Positions 1-6,531 of a DNA stretch of 64,000 bases are shown here, piece after piece (the stretch's first letter is position 1; each line of letters starts with the position of its first letter). The stretch spans positions 1-64,000 of the forward strand of contig NZ_FXAN01000037.1 in NCBI RefSeq assembly GCF_900176645.1. The letters run 5' to 3'. This DNA is from Burkholderia singularis. GTDB taxonomy: Bacteria; Pseudomonadota; Gammaproteobacteria; Burkholderiales; Burkholderiaceae. The notes under the pieces were generated by a model. It saw only the letters and a program-made list of their open reading frames with translations, did not search any database and was not told where the DNA came from. The position numbers and the translations under genes were made by a program.

Positions 1-578
1 TCCGATCACATCGCCGGCTGATCACCGTCCGAACAGGGTGGGGGAATTTTACTTCGACACTTCTGGGGAAATTACGTCCGACGTTGACAGCCGTTACAGG
101 CGTCTTTATGGTTCTGTTGCGAGTCGGGATGGTGAATCGAATCCGGCGATGATACTCACGCTAGCGTTTGTGCCGCTTGCGCCGGCTGGCTATGGCATCA
201 GGGCAGCTTTGCCTGCCCGCTTCGATATCTGCCTGCGTATTCGGGTGCTTGTCCCTGGCGGAGTTGACGCAAGGTCTTGGCCAGTATTTGGGGCAACGCC
301 GCCGTCGCAATTTTGCGACAAGATTTGAGGTGAGACGTTACGGGAGTGGTTTGGTCACAGTTCGCGTTAGCTGGGAAACCGTCGTTATCCGCGTTTTCCG
401 CGACACATAAAGGTGAGTCGGAGATCGCCGGATTTTGGACCGGTGAGCCTTTACGGGATTGCAATCGGGTGAGTCGTGGCGAATCAGCGGGCTTCACCGG
501 ATACGGTGAGTATGCCGTTCTGGACTCGCATCACCACAGGCGCTATTCTTTCGGGAAATTTCTCCTCCGCCCTGACGC
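1..578. other. Candidate replication origin of chromosome 2, upstream of the Rep gene
   Basis: This 578-base stretch holds no convincing gene. It lies directly upstream of a replication initiator gene and carries five copies of GGTGAG between 329 and 510. Two of these extend to a 17-base near-repeat. A partial DnaA-box-like TTATCCGCG lies at about 385-393 (7 of 9 matches to the consensus). Iterons next to a rep gene and a parAB locus are typical of plasmid-type secondary-chromosome origins. The assignment as origin is inference from context; an AT-rich unwinding element is not obvious. Confidence 0.6.
329..510. repeat. Iteron-like GGTGAG repeats
   Basis: GGTGAG occurs at 329-334, 412-417, 442-447, 468-473 and 505-510, all in the same orientation. 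The copies at 329 and 442 share 15 of 17 bases (GGTGAGNCNTTACGGGA), and those at 412 and 468 share GGTGAGTCG. Direct repeats of this kind beside a rep gene usually bind the initiator. Spacing is irregular (83, 30, 26 and 37 bases), so only some may be true iterons. Confidence 0.5.
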
Positions 579-1961
579 ATGGCTACGAAGCGCGCCAAGA
601 AAACCGATGTAGATGTGGTGAGCGCCAGCTCAGCCGAATTGCGCAAGGCCGTCGAGGCGATCGCGATTCAGCCCAAGAGCGGCAAGATTACCCTCTTGAC
701 CCGCAAGCTGTTCAACGTGCTGCTCGCCGTTGCCCAGCAAGCGGACGATTCCGGCGATACCTATCGCGCGTTGCTGTCGGATATCGTTGCGAATTCGGCT
801 TTCGACTCCAACGATACGGCGCTCGTCAAGGAGCACTTGCGGCGGATGGTGTCGGTGCAAGTCGAATGGAGTACCGGCACGTCGAGCCAGAAGCCCGGCC
901 GCAAATGGGGGATCTCGACGCTGATTGCCGATGCGGAAATTCTGGAGGATCCGACTACGCGCCGCGTATGGGTGGAATTTTCGTTTGCGCCGAAGATTAA
1001 AAAGAAACTGCTCGATCCGGTTCAGTACGCGCGGCTGAGTCTGCAATTCCAGAGCCAGTTGCGAAGTAGCGCTGGGCTCGCATTGTACGAAATCTGCGTG
1101 CGCTATTTGACCAATCCGAGCCATCTGACCATGCGCGAGCCTTGGGAGTGGTGGCGGCCGATCTTGTCGGGGACACCCGATACCGAAGCCGGTGACGAGG
1201 CGAAGCGCGAGTACAAGTATTTCAAGCGCGATTATTTACGCCCGGCCATTGCCGAGGTCAATGCGGTTACCAACATCTTCGTCGAGTTGGTCGAGCACCG
1301 CGAGGGGCGGCGGGTCGCCGAAATCCAGTTTCGCGTGTCGGAGCGCAAGCAGCCGATGCTCGCGCTTGACGAGCACCCGAACGTTTTCGACAGCACGCTC
1401 GTGGACCGGATGGTGAAGATCGGCATTCCGTTGAAGGAAGCACAAACGCTGTATGCGGATAGTGAGGAAAATCGCATCCGTGCCGCGTTGCAACTGACCG
1501 AACAGCGGATGCGCAGCACGACGTTGCCGCCGGTGCGCAGCGGCGCTGCGCTTTTCAAGGATGCGTTGAAGAAAGGCTATGCGCCGCCCGTCGATACGGT
1601 GGAGTCGTTGCCGAACAGTATTGGCGCGGGCGTCGGTAAAGCCGGCGGTACGGCGGCTGCCGGGCCGGTGGATGATCCGAAAGCGCGCCTGCGCAGCGAA
1701 TATGACGCTTATCGCCGTAAGGAAGCGAAGCAGCTTTACGAAGAGCAAGGTGAAGCGGAACGGGAGGTTGCGCGAGCGTCGTTCGAAGCCGATGTGTTGC
1801 CTGCATTGGGCTCGCATCTGCGCGACGATTGGCGGCGGCGGGGATTGGACTCGAAACTTGTCGAAACCGCGTTTTTCGATTGGTTGGCTCAGAAAACCTG
1901 GGGCGAACCGACGGATGGCGATTTGCTGTCATTTACGCTCAGCCAATCCCGCGCAGCTTGA
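579..1961 (+). CDS. Plasmid-type replication initiator protein (Rep)
   Basis: A 460-residue cytoplasmic DNA-binding protein. The first 270 residues resemble the RepB/Rep_3-type initiators, which have two winged-helix domains: there is a helix-rich part with KSGKITLLTRKLFN near the start and a conserved LRSSAGLALYEICVRYL stretch at about 165. The C-terminal third is less conserved and rich in charged residues. It should bind the iteron-like repeats just upstream and start replication of this replicon. The ATG at 579 is the natural start of the open frame. It faces parB-parA across a hairpin at 2009-2088, the usual rep/par layout of Burkholderia secondary chromosomes. Family assignment is by eye; the role follows strongly from context. 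Confidence 0.8.
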   Translation: MATKRAKKTDVDVVSASSAELRKAVEAIAIQPKSGKITLLTRKLFNVLLAVAQQADDSGDTYRALLSDIVANSAFDSNDTALVKEHLRRMVSVQVEWSTGTSSQKPGRKWGISTLIADAEILEDPTTRRVWVEFSFAPKIKKKLLDPVQYARLSLQFQSQLRSSAGLALYEICVRYLTNPSHLTMREPWEWWRPILSGTPDTEAGDEAKREYKYFKRDYLRPAIAEVNAVTNIFVELVEHREGRRVAEIQFRVSERKQPMLALDEHPNVFDSTLVDRMVKIGIPLKEAQTLYADSEENRIRAALQLTEQRMRSTTLPPVRSGAALFKDALKKGYAPPVDTVESLPNSIGAGVGKAGGTAAAGPVDDPKARLRSEYDAYRRKEAKQLYEEQGEAEREVARASFEADVLPALGSHLRDDWRRRGLDSKLVETAFFDWLAQKTWGEPTDGDLLSFTLSQSRAA

Positions 1962-2008
1962 ACGATGGCGTGACTCGACCGCACTCGGATTGATTTCATT
2001 GCATCAAA

Positions 2009-2088
2009 AAGGGGCCCGGTTTTTGATCTGCACTCCAAAGACGGGACGACAGTCCGATCTTTGGAGCAGTTCAGGTTCCGGGCCCCTT
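2009..2088. terminator. Large three-tier hairpin between convergent rep and parB
   Basis: AAGGGGCCCGG at 2009-2019 pairs perfectly with CCGGGCCCCTT at 2078-2088. Inside it, CTCCAAAG (2033-2040) pairs with CTTTGGAG (2059-2066), and GGAC (2044-2047) pairs with GTCC (2052-2055) around a GACA loop. T-rich or A-rich runs flank both sides, so it can work as a bidirectional terminator for the convergent genes. It is more elaborate than a simple terminator and could also be a small structured RNA or a MITE-like remnant. Confidence 0.65.
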
Positions 2089-2113
2089 CTTATTGTTTGA
2101 ATCAATTTCTCGA

Positions 2114-3178
2114 TCAATTCGGCAGCAACATCCGCTCAAGCTGAAGCAGAATCTCGTCGCGCTTTTCCTTCGTCAGACCGCGTAGGCGGAGTTCCAAGCG
2201 GTCGTCGCCATACGATTTCAGATCACCCACCGACACGCCGTCGAGCTTGATTTCGTAGCGTTGCGCATAACGCTGCCTGCCCGCAGATTTGGGATTTTCC
2301 TGCGCAGTCGCTCTGCCCTTCACGATATCGGCGACTTGGCGAGTACTGAGGTCATCGGAAAGAATTTTGTTGATGAGACGCAATGTCGCGTCGGTACCGC
2401 GCGCCGCATGATAGCGACCTACTTGGTAGGCCATGTTCGAGCCGAAGCGATCAGGGCGAGAGACCATTTCCTGCATCACTGCCTCCGGCAGTTTGCCGAT
2501 CGATAGCGCTACCGCAACCGTAGATTCGTCGAGCCCGAGGTGCTCAGCGAGTTCCTTCTGGCTCTGAAAATACTTTTCCTCGAGAAAGCGCTTCCAGACC
2601 ACTGCGTTATCGAAGACGGTTTGCGAATCACGCTGGACATTCAAGTCATAGCCAAGCTTATAACTTTGAAGGCCGATGGGTAAATCGATGACGATCGCCT
2701 TCACCGATTCCTTGTTCGCTTCTTTCAACGCACGAACCCGGCGTCCGCCGTCACTGACGAAATAGGTGCCAGGATTGTCGTAATCCGGGATGACGTGAAT
2801 CGCCTGCTGTTGGCCCTGTTTGGCCAGGTTGACCGCCAGTTCGGCGATCGACGACTTCAGGTAGAAATGTCTCGGGTTGAACGGACTTGGCTTAATCGCC
2901 TTCAACGGAAGTTCGATGACCTGCCCAGGTTGATAGCGGTTTTCGATTCGCCACGTCCGATATTGGCTGGACTCGTCTGCTTGATCAATTGGTGGGGTCT
3001 CGACGATCGTGACGGGAATGTTTTTCTTCGATGACTTTCCGGTCGGTGCGGTCGATGGTGTTGCGTCGGATTTGACAATACCGTCGATGGCGTTGAGTCG
3101 GTCAAGCGCCGTGCGTTTTTCACTGGTCGACGTGTCGGGACGCGCCTGGAAGCCTTTGGCGAATTGGGAGGGTTTCAT
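2114..3178 (-). CDS. parB: ParB-family centromere-binding protein
   Basis: A 354-residue partition protein. The ParB N-terminal nuclease/CTPase-like domain spans roughly residues 90-190, with the segment IKPSPFNPRHF and the GGRRVRALKEANKE motif (ParB box II, which carries the conserved arginines for CTP binding). A helix-turn-helix follows (QKELAEHLGLDESTVAVALS). The first 85 residues are polar and low in complexity, where the ParA-interaction segment normally lies. It should bind the three parS-like palindromes at 3188, 3968 and 4113 and spread around them. It is downstream of parA in the same direction, with one parS-like site in the 24-base gap, so the two are probably one operon. Confidence 0.9.
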   Translation of the reverse strand: MKPSQFAKGFQARPDTSTSEKRTALDRLNAIDGIVKSDATPSTAPTGKSSKKNIPVTIVETPPIDQADESSQYRTWRIENRYQPGQVIELPLKAIKPSPFNPRHFYLKSSIAELAVNLAKQGQQQAIHVIPDYDNPGTYFVSDGGRRVRALKEANKESVKAIVIDLPIGLQSYKLGYDLNVQRDSQTVFDNAVVWKRFLEEKYFQSQKELAEHLGLDESTVAVALSIGKLPEAVMQEMVSRPDRFGSNMAYQVGRYHAARGTDATLRLINKILSDDLSTRQVADIVKGRATAQENPKSAGRQRYAQRYEIKLDGVSVGDLKSYGDDRLELRLRGLTKEKRDEILLQLERMLLPN

Positions 3179-3187
3179 TCAGGATCC

Positions 3188-3201
3188 TTTATGCGCATAA
3201 A
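3188..3201. other. parS: parS-like site 1 (between parA and parB)
   Basis: TTTATGCGCATAAA is a perfect 14-bp palindrome. Identical copies occur at 3968 and 4113. The sequence agrees with the secondary-chromosome parS core described for Burkholderia cenocepacia as I recall it. This copy lies just upstream of the parB start codon, so ParB binding here may also repress parB. Confidence 0.8.
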
Positions 3202-3202
3202 G

Positions 3203-3865
3203 TCAGGGCAGCATGGCGACGATTTCATCGGCGCATGCGCGAATTTCCGCCGCCGCGAGCTTGGCGCCGCGGTCGTTCATTTGCAGGACGGTCTGGCCAA
3301 GTGCCATTGCCTGCTTGTAGGCCTCTCGCGTAGGAATTTGTGTTTTGAGGAGCGGAAAGCCGAGTTCTTCCAGCGCACGCTTCAATTCGCGTGTAAGCAT
3401 GCGCTTTTCCTCGGTCTTGTTGAGCAGAAATACTGCTCGGAGATCCTCGTTCATCACCTGAGCTTGCTGGATCAGTTTGACGAGGCCGACGCTCGACCAA
3501 TAATCCGCAGGTGATGACGACGTGGGAATGACGGCGATCGTCGCCGCGAGCAATACGACACCCGATACTTTTTCAGTGATTGACGGCGGGCAGTCTACGA
3601 CGATGATGTCGTAGTCGTTGATGAATTTCTTGATTTCGCGATGGATCTGACCGCCGGCCTCGGCGAGGTTGACGACGGGAAATGGGATACCGGTTTCGCT
3701 GTCCGCTGATGCGCTAGACCAATGAACGAGAGTGTTTTGACCGTCCGCGTCGATTACCAGTACGCGCCGACCTTTCTCATGGAATGCGGCGCCCAGATGC
3801 ATCGCAATGGTGCTCTTGCCTACGCCGCCCTTTTGTTGAGTGACCGCAATGATTTCCGCCGCCAA
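3203..3865 (-). CDS. parA: ParA-family partition ATPase
   Basis: A 220-residue deviant Walker-type ATPase of the short (type Ib-like) ParA class, lacking an N-terminal DNA-binding extension. The P-loop KGGVGKST lies at residues 12-19 with the signature lysine, and the Walker A' and B region VIDADGQ and IIVVDCPPSITEK follow. It moves parS-ParB complexes over the nucleoid. The start is TTG at 3865-3863: an AGGAG (3872-3876 on this strand) lies six bases upstream and the protein begins right at the conserved first strand. A sigma70-like promoter is seen at 3892-3919. The gene precedes parB on the same strand. Confidence 0.9.
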   Translation of the reverse strand: MAAEIIAVTQQKGGVGKSTIAMHLGAAFHEKGRRVLVIDADGQNTLVHWSSASADSETGIPFPVVNLAEAGGQIHREIKKFINDYDIIVVDCPPSITEKVSGVVLLAATIAVIPTSSSPADYWSSVGLVKLIQQAQVMNEDLRAVFLLNKTEEKRMLTRELKRALEELGFPLLKTQIPTREAYKQAMALGQTVLQMNDRGAKLAAAEIRACADEIVAMLP

Positions 3866-3891
3866 TTTTCACTCCTATTTTGATTGCAAGA

Positions 3892-3919
3892 ATTCTACCG
3901 GAGAGATTTTATATTTCAA
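3892..3919 (-). promoter_or_regulatory. Candidate sigma70 promoter of parA-parB
   Basis: On the minus strand, TTGAAA (3919-3914) is followed after 16 bases by TAGAAT (3897-3892), about 27 bases before the parA start codon. The surrounding sequence is AT-rich. Its position beside a parS-like site at 3968 would allow ParB- or ParA-mediated autoregulation. Seen by eye only. Confidence 0.45.
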
Positions 3920-3967
3920 TGAATTTGTTGTTGATGGACGACGCATTGGTCGTTTGGCTAGCGACGA

Positions 3968-3981
3968 TTTATGCGCATAAA
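3968..3981. other. parS: parS-like site 2 (upstream of parA)
   Basis: Second exact copy of TTTATGCGCATAAA. It lies about 100 bases upstream of the parA start and about 50 bases beyond the candidate promoter. Confidence 0.8.
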
Positions 3982-4112
3982 GGCAGCGACGATAGCCAGG
4001 AGGAGACTCTTGCCTAAAGAGGTGGCCGGGCGGGCAGATGTATGGATGCAGAACGCCAGTGGTCTTCATACCGATGGAGTTCGGAAGTTATGCAAACCCA
4101 CCGCCGCCCCTC

Positions 4113-4126
4113 TTTATGCGCATAAA
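4113..4126. other. parS: parS-like site 3
   Basis: Third exact copy of TTTATGCGCATAAA. It sits in the 416-base intergenic stretch between parA (start 3865) and the ArsC-family gene (4282). Apart from this site, site 2 and the parA promoter I see no gene in that stretch. Confidence 0.8.
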
Positions 4127-4281
4127 TTCACGGCGGCACAGGGTGGGCTCTTGAGCTTCGGCGGGGTGATATGCGCCCCTTAAAAATTTCGAGCTGCCGA
4201 GCGCGCTAGTGATAATCGCTGTGCTGGCCCGCTACAATACAAATAATCGGACCATCGATCCATTCCCCACCTTCGAATTCA

Positions 4282-4638
4282 ATGATCACGATCTACCACA
4301 ATCCCCGCTGCTCCAAATCTCGCGAAACTTTGGCGCTTCTTGAGTCGCTCAAGCCAACTGGAGAAGAGATCCAAGTCGTCGAATATCTAAAGCAGCCGTT
4401 GACCGCTTCGCAGCTGGAGACATTGCACCAGCAACTCGGACGCCCGGTTAGCGATATGCTGCGCGATAACGAGGCTCCGTACAAAGATCTCAATCTGGGC
4501 GAGCGCGGTGTGTCGGATGAGCAAATGTATAAAGCAATCGCCGCGCATCCTATCCTGCTTCAGCGACCGATCGTTGTTTATGACGGCAACGCAGCTATCG
4601 GCCGTCCGCCGGAAGCTATCAAAGTGTTGTTCGAGTAA
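4282..4638 (+). CDS. arsC: ArsC-family arsenate reductase (glutaredoxin type)
   Basis: A 118-residue thioredoxin-fold protein. The N-terminus MITIYHNPRCSKSRETLALL carries the single catalytic cysteine (CSKSR) typical of glutaredoxin-dependent ArsC/Spx-like reductases, and the C-terminal part has RPIVVYDGNAAIGRPPE, the family's conserved arginine region. Full length for the family. It would reduce arsenate to arsenite using glutathione/glutaredoxin. No arsenite efflux gene or ArsR repressor is adjacent, so a general redox role is also possible. A weak TACAAT (4233-4238) could be the -10 element. Confidence 0.85.
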   Translation: MITIYHNPRCSKSRETLALLESLKPTGEEIQVVEYLKQPLTASQLETLHQQLGRPVSDMLRDNEAPYKDLNLGERGVSDEQMYKAIAAHPILLQRPIVVYDGNAAIGRPPEAIKVLFE

Positions 4639-4659
4639 TTTTTAAAAATAAAACTTCAA

Positions 4660-4694
4660 AACGGCATCAAAAATAGAAATGCGCACATGCCGTT
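4660..4694 (-). terminator. Possible terminator of the sigma/anti-sigma operon
   Basis: AACGGCAT (4660-4667) pairs with ATGCCGTT (4687-4694). Read on the minus strand the stem is followed by a T-rich run over 4640-4659, as expected for an intrinsic terminator behind the anti-sigma gene that stops at 4699. The loop is long (19 bases). Confidence 0.4.
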
Positions 4695-4698
4695 GCGC

Positions 4699-4896
4699 TC
4701 ATTCGCTGCGCTCTTCTGCCTTTCCGCTCGCGATGCGCGCAGCATTCCGCAGCAGGCGAATCTGCGAGCGGTAATTGCGGCAACCGCTGCAGGTCGGCAG
4801 ATGGACATGCACGCGGAGCCGCTCGTCGAGCGACAGCGGTCGATCGAGTTGATCGGACAAAAGCCGTGCGATGTCCTTACATTTCCCCAGTAGCAT
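4699..4896 (-). CDS. Small zinc-finger anti-sigma factor
   Basis: A 65-residue protein with the H-x3-C-x2-C arrangement of the zinc-binding anti-sigma (ZAS, zf-HC2) fold: HVHLPTCSGCRNY at about residues 30-42. It has no membrane segment, so it is a soluble minimal anti-sigma domain. Its start overlaps the end of the upstream ECF sigma gene by about 20 bases, a classic sigma/anti-sigma coupling. It probably holds that sigma factor inactive until a redox or metal signal arrives. Family assignment is based on the cysteine/histidine spacing and on context. Confidence 0.75.
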   Translation of the reverse strand: MLLGKCKDIARLLSDQLDRPLSLDERLRVHVHLPTCSGCRNYRSQIRLLRNAARIASGKAEERSE

Positions 4897-5482
4897 CTTC
4901 CGTCGTCAAGCCTTTTTCGGTGAGACATGTTCGCAGCCGAATCCGCGCACGATATAGCAGCACGCTGCAGTGATTCGCCTTCAATTCGAGTTCGGCGCAA
5001 ATATCATCGATATCGAAGTCGAGAAATTCTCGCATCATGAAAACACGGCCGATCTGCTCGGGCAGGTGATCGAGGCATGCGTCGAACAGCATCCAGAATT
5101 GTCGCTGCTGGAGGACCGTTTCCGGTTTCGGCCAGGGGCGAGGCTTTGCATGCGCGGCCCAGTGTCCATTGTCCGAGAATAGCTCGCGTTCAAGAAGCGC
5201 CTCGCCGTCGAGTTCGCTGTCCAGCGCCGACGCGTTGATGGTCCGCCGCCGAGCACGCATCGTATCGATCAGCTTGTTGCGCAGGATGCCGAACACCCAG
5301 GTTTTATGGCTTGCCTGCCCGTCGAAGTGCTCGGACTGGGCCCAGGCCGCAGCCAGTGCCTCTTGGACCGCGTCTTCGGCGGCATCGGCATCACGCAGTT
5401 GCAGGCGCGCGAAGCGCAGCAAATCACGACGCAATTGGGTGAGGTACGCGGGATCGTCGTATGCCGTGCGCGCGTGCTCCAT
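4877..5482 (-). CDS. ECF-type RNA polymerase sigma factor
   Basis: A 201-residue sigma70-family protein with only regions 2 and 4. Region 2 includes DAEDAVQEALAAAW and KTWVFGILRNKLIDTMR. Region 4 includes LPEQIGRVFMMREFLDFDIDDICAEL, with an HTH and the end LYRARIRLRTCL. The frame is open for another 42 codons upstream (to 5608), but that part is basic and unlike the family. ATG at 5482-5480 gives a normal N-terminus (MEHARTAYDD) with an AGGAAA-type ribosome site. It is co-transcribed with the overlapping zinc-finger anti-sigma gene. Target genes cannot be told from this window. Confidence 0.88.
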   Translation of the reverse strand: MEHARTAYDDPAYLTQLRRDLLRFARLQLRDADAAEDAVQEALAAAWAQSEHFDGQASHKTWVFGILRNKLIDTMRARRRTINASALDSELDGEALLERELFSDNGHWAAHAKPRPWPKPETVLQQRQFWMLFDACLDHLPEQIGRVFMMREFLDFDIDDICAELELKANHCSVLLYRARIRLRTCLTEKGLTTEDATGEM

Positions 5483-5731
5483 GAAAGGATTTCCTGTCGA
5501 TTTCACGCGCGTTCGCCCGCGCGAGCGTGAACGCGTGATAATTCTTCCGATGCGGCCGTGCCGCGAAGCATTCGGTCGGCAAGACTCGGCGTTTCGCTGC
5601 ATCCGCACGTGTCGATGCGGCTTCTCGCATCATGCCCGACATCATATGCTCTACGAACGATGCCGGGGTGAGACGAATTCATGGCCAGCGTTCATCTGGC
5701 ATAAATGTAACCAGCCGATATACCAATCAAG

Positions 5732-5766
5732 TTATCCACATTTTCTGTGGAAAACTTTGTGGAAAT
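5732..5766. promoter_or_regulatory. Cluster of DnaA-box-like sequences
   Basis: TTATCCACA (5732-5740) matches the DnaA-box consensus exactly. TGTGGAAAA (5746-5754) and TGTGGAAAT (5758-5766) are close boxes on the opposite strand. The three lie within 35 bases of an AT-rich intergenic stretch (5483-5881) that otherwise holds no gene, upstream of the FMN reductase gene. They could control that gene, titrate DnaA, or be part of origin control about 4 kb from rep. Confidence 0.55.
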
Positions 5767-5881
5767 CCGCTGTGAACCCCCGATGTGTCGGGGCAAAAGT
5801 GGGTTTGCCAACAAAAAGGCCGTTTATTACGCGACCGACAAGTAATGCTAATGATTCTCAACTGAACGGAAGGAGATTCTG

Positions 5882-6439
5882 ATGACTTATCGTATTGCAG
5901 TGATCGTCGGCAGCCTGCGGCGTGAATCATCAAACCGCGCGCTCGCGAAAGCCGTGATGTCGCTCGCGCCGGCAGACCTGTCGTTCGAGTCGGTCGAAAT
6001 CGGCGAACTGCCGCTGTACAGTCAGGATTACGATGCGGATTTTCCCGAGGTTGCGAAACGCTTCAAACAATCGATTGAAGCGGCACAGGGTTTGTTGTTC
6101 GTCACGCCCGAATACAACCGCTCGATTCCCGGCGTGCTGAAGAACGCGCTCGATTGGGGTTCGCGCCCGTGGGGCAGCAATTCATGGGCTGGCAAGCCGG
6201 CCGCCGTGCTCGGCACGTCGCCCGGCGCGACCGGCACCGCGCTGTCGCAGCAGCATTTGCGTAACGTGCTCGCCTATTTCGATGCGCCGACGCTCGGCCA
6301 ACCCGAGATGTTCGTCCGGCATGATCCGGCGCGAATCGATGCGCAGGGCAATATCGTCAATGACGATACGCGTAAATTCCTGCAAGGTTTCGTCGACCGC
6401 TACGCGAGCTGGGTGCGCCTGCACGCAAAATCGGCTTGA
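5882..6439 (+). CDS. NADPH-dependent FMN reductase family protein
   Basis: A 185-residue flavodoxin-fold protein. GSLRRESSNRALA near residue 11 is the FMN phosphate-binding loop, and TPEYNRSIPGVLKNALDW at about 76 is the hallmark segment of the NADPH-dependent FMN reductase / ChrR / ArsH-like family. Such enzymes reduce free flavin or quinones and some reduce chromate. The start is well supported by AAGGAG about ten bases upstream of ATG. It stands alone behind a DnaA-box cluster and converges with a sensor kinase gene across a 13-bp hairpin. The physiological substrate is unknown. Confidence 0.88.
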   Translation: MTYRIAVIVGSLRRESSNRALAKAVMSLAPADLSFESVEIGELPLYSQDYDADFPEVAKRFKQSIEAAQGLLFVTPEYNRSIPGVLKNALDWGSRPWGSNSWAGKPAAVLGTSPGATGTALSQQHLRNVLAYFDAPTLGQPEMFVRHDPARIDAQGNIVNDDTRKFLQGFVDRYASWVRLHAKSA

Positions 6440-6497
6440 TTGGATGGCGCACGCACCGGCCGGCAAACCGCGCTCGTCACCGCGAATCCCCGCTGCC

Positions 6498-6531
6498 GCT
6501 TGCCGCTCAATCGCTCGCTTGAGCGGCAAGC
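6498..6531. terminator. 13-bp perfect hairpin at convergent gene ends
   Basis: GCTTGCCGCTCAA (6498-6510) pairs with TTGAGCGGCAAGC (6519-6531) around an eight-base loop. It lies behind the FMN reductase gene and overlaps the last codons and stop of the minus-strand kinase gene. No T-run follows, so termination would need Rho or the hairpin may only protect mRNA ends. Confidence 0.4.
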
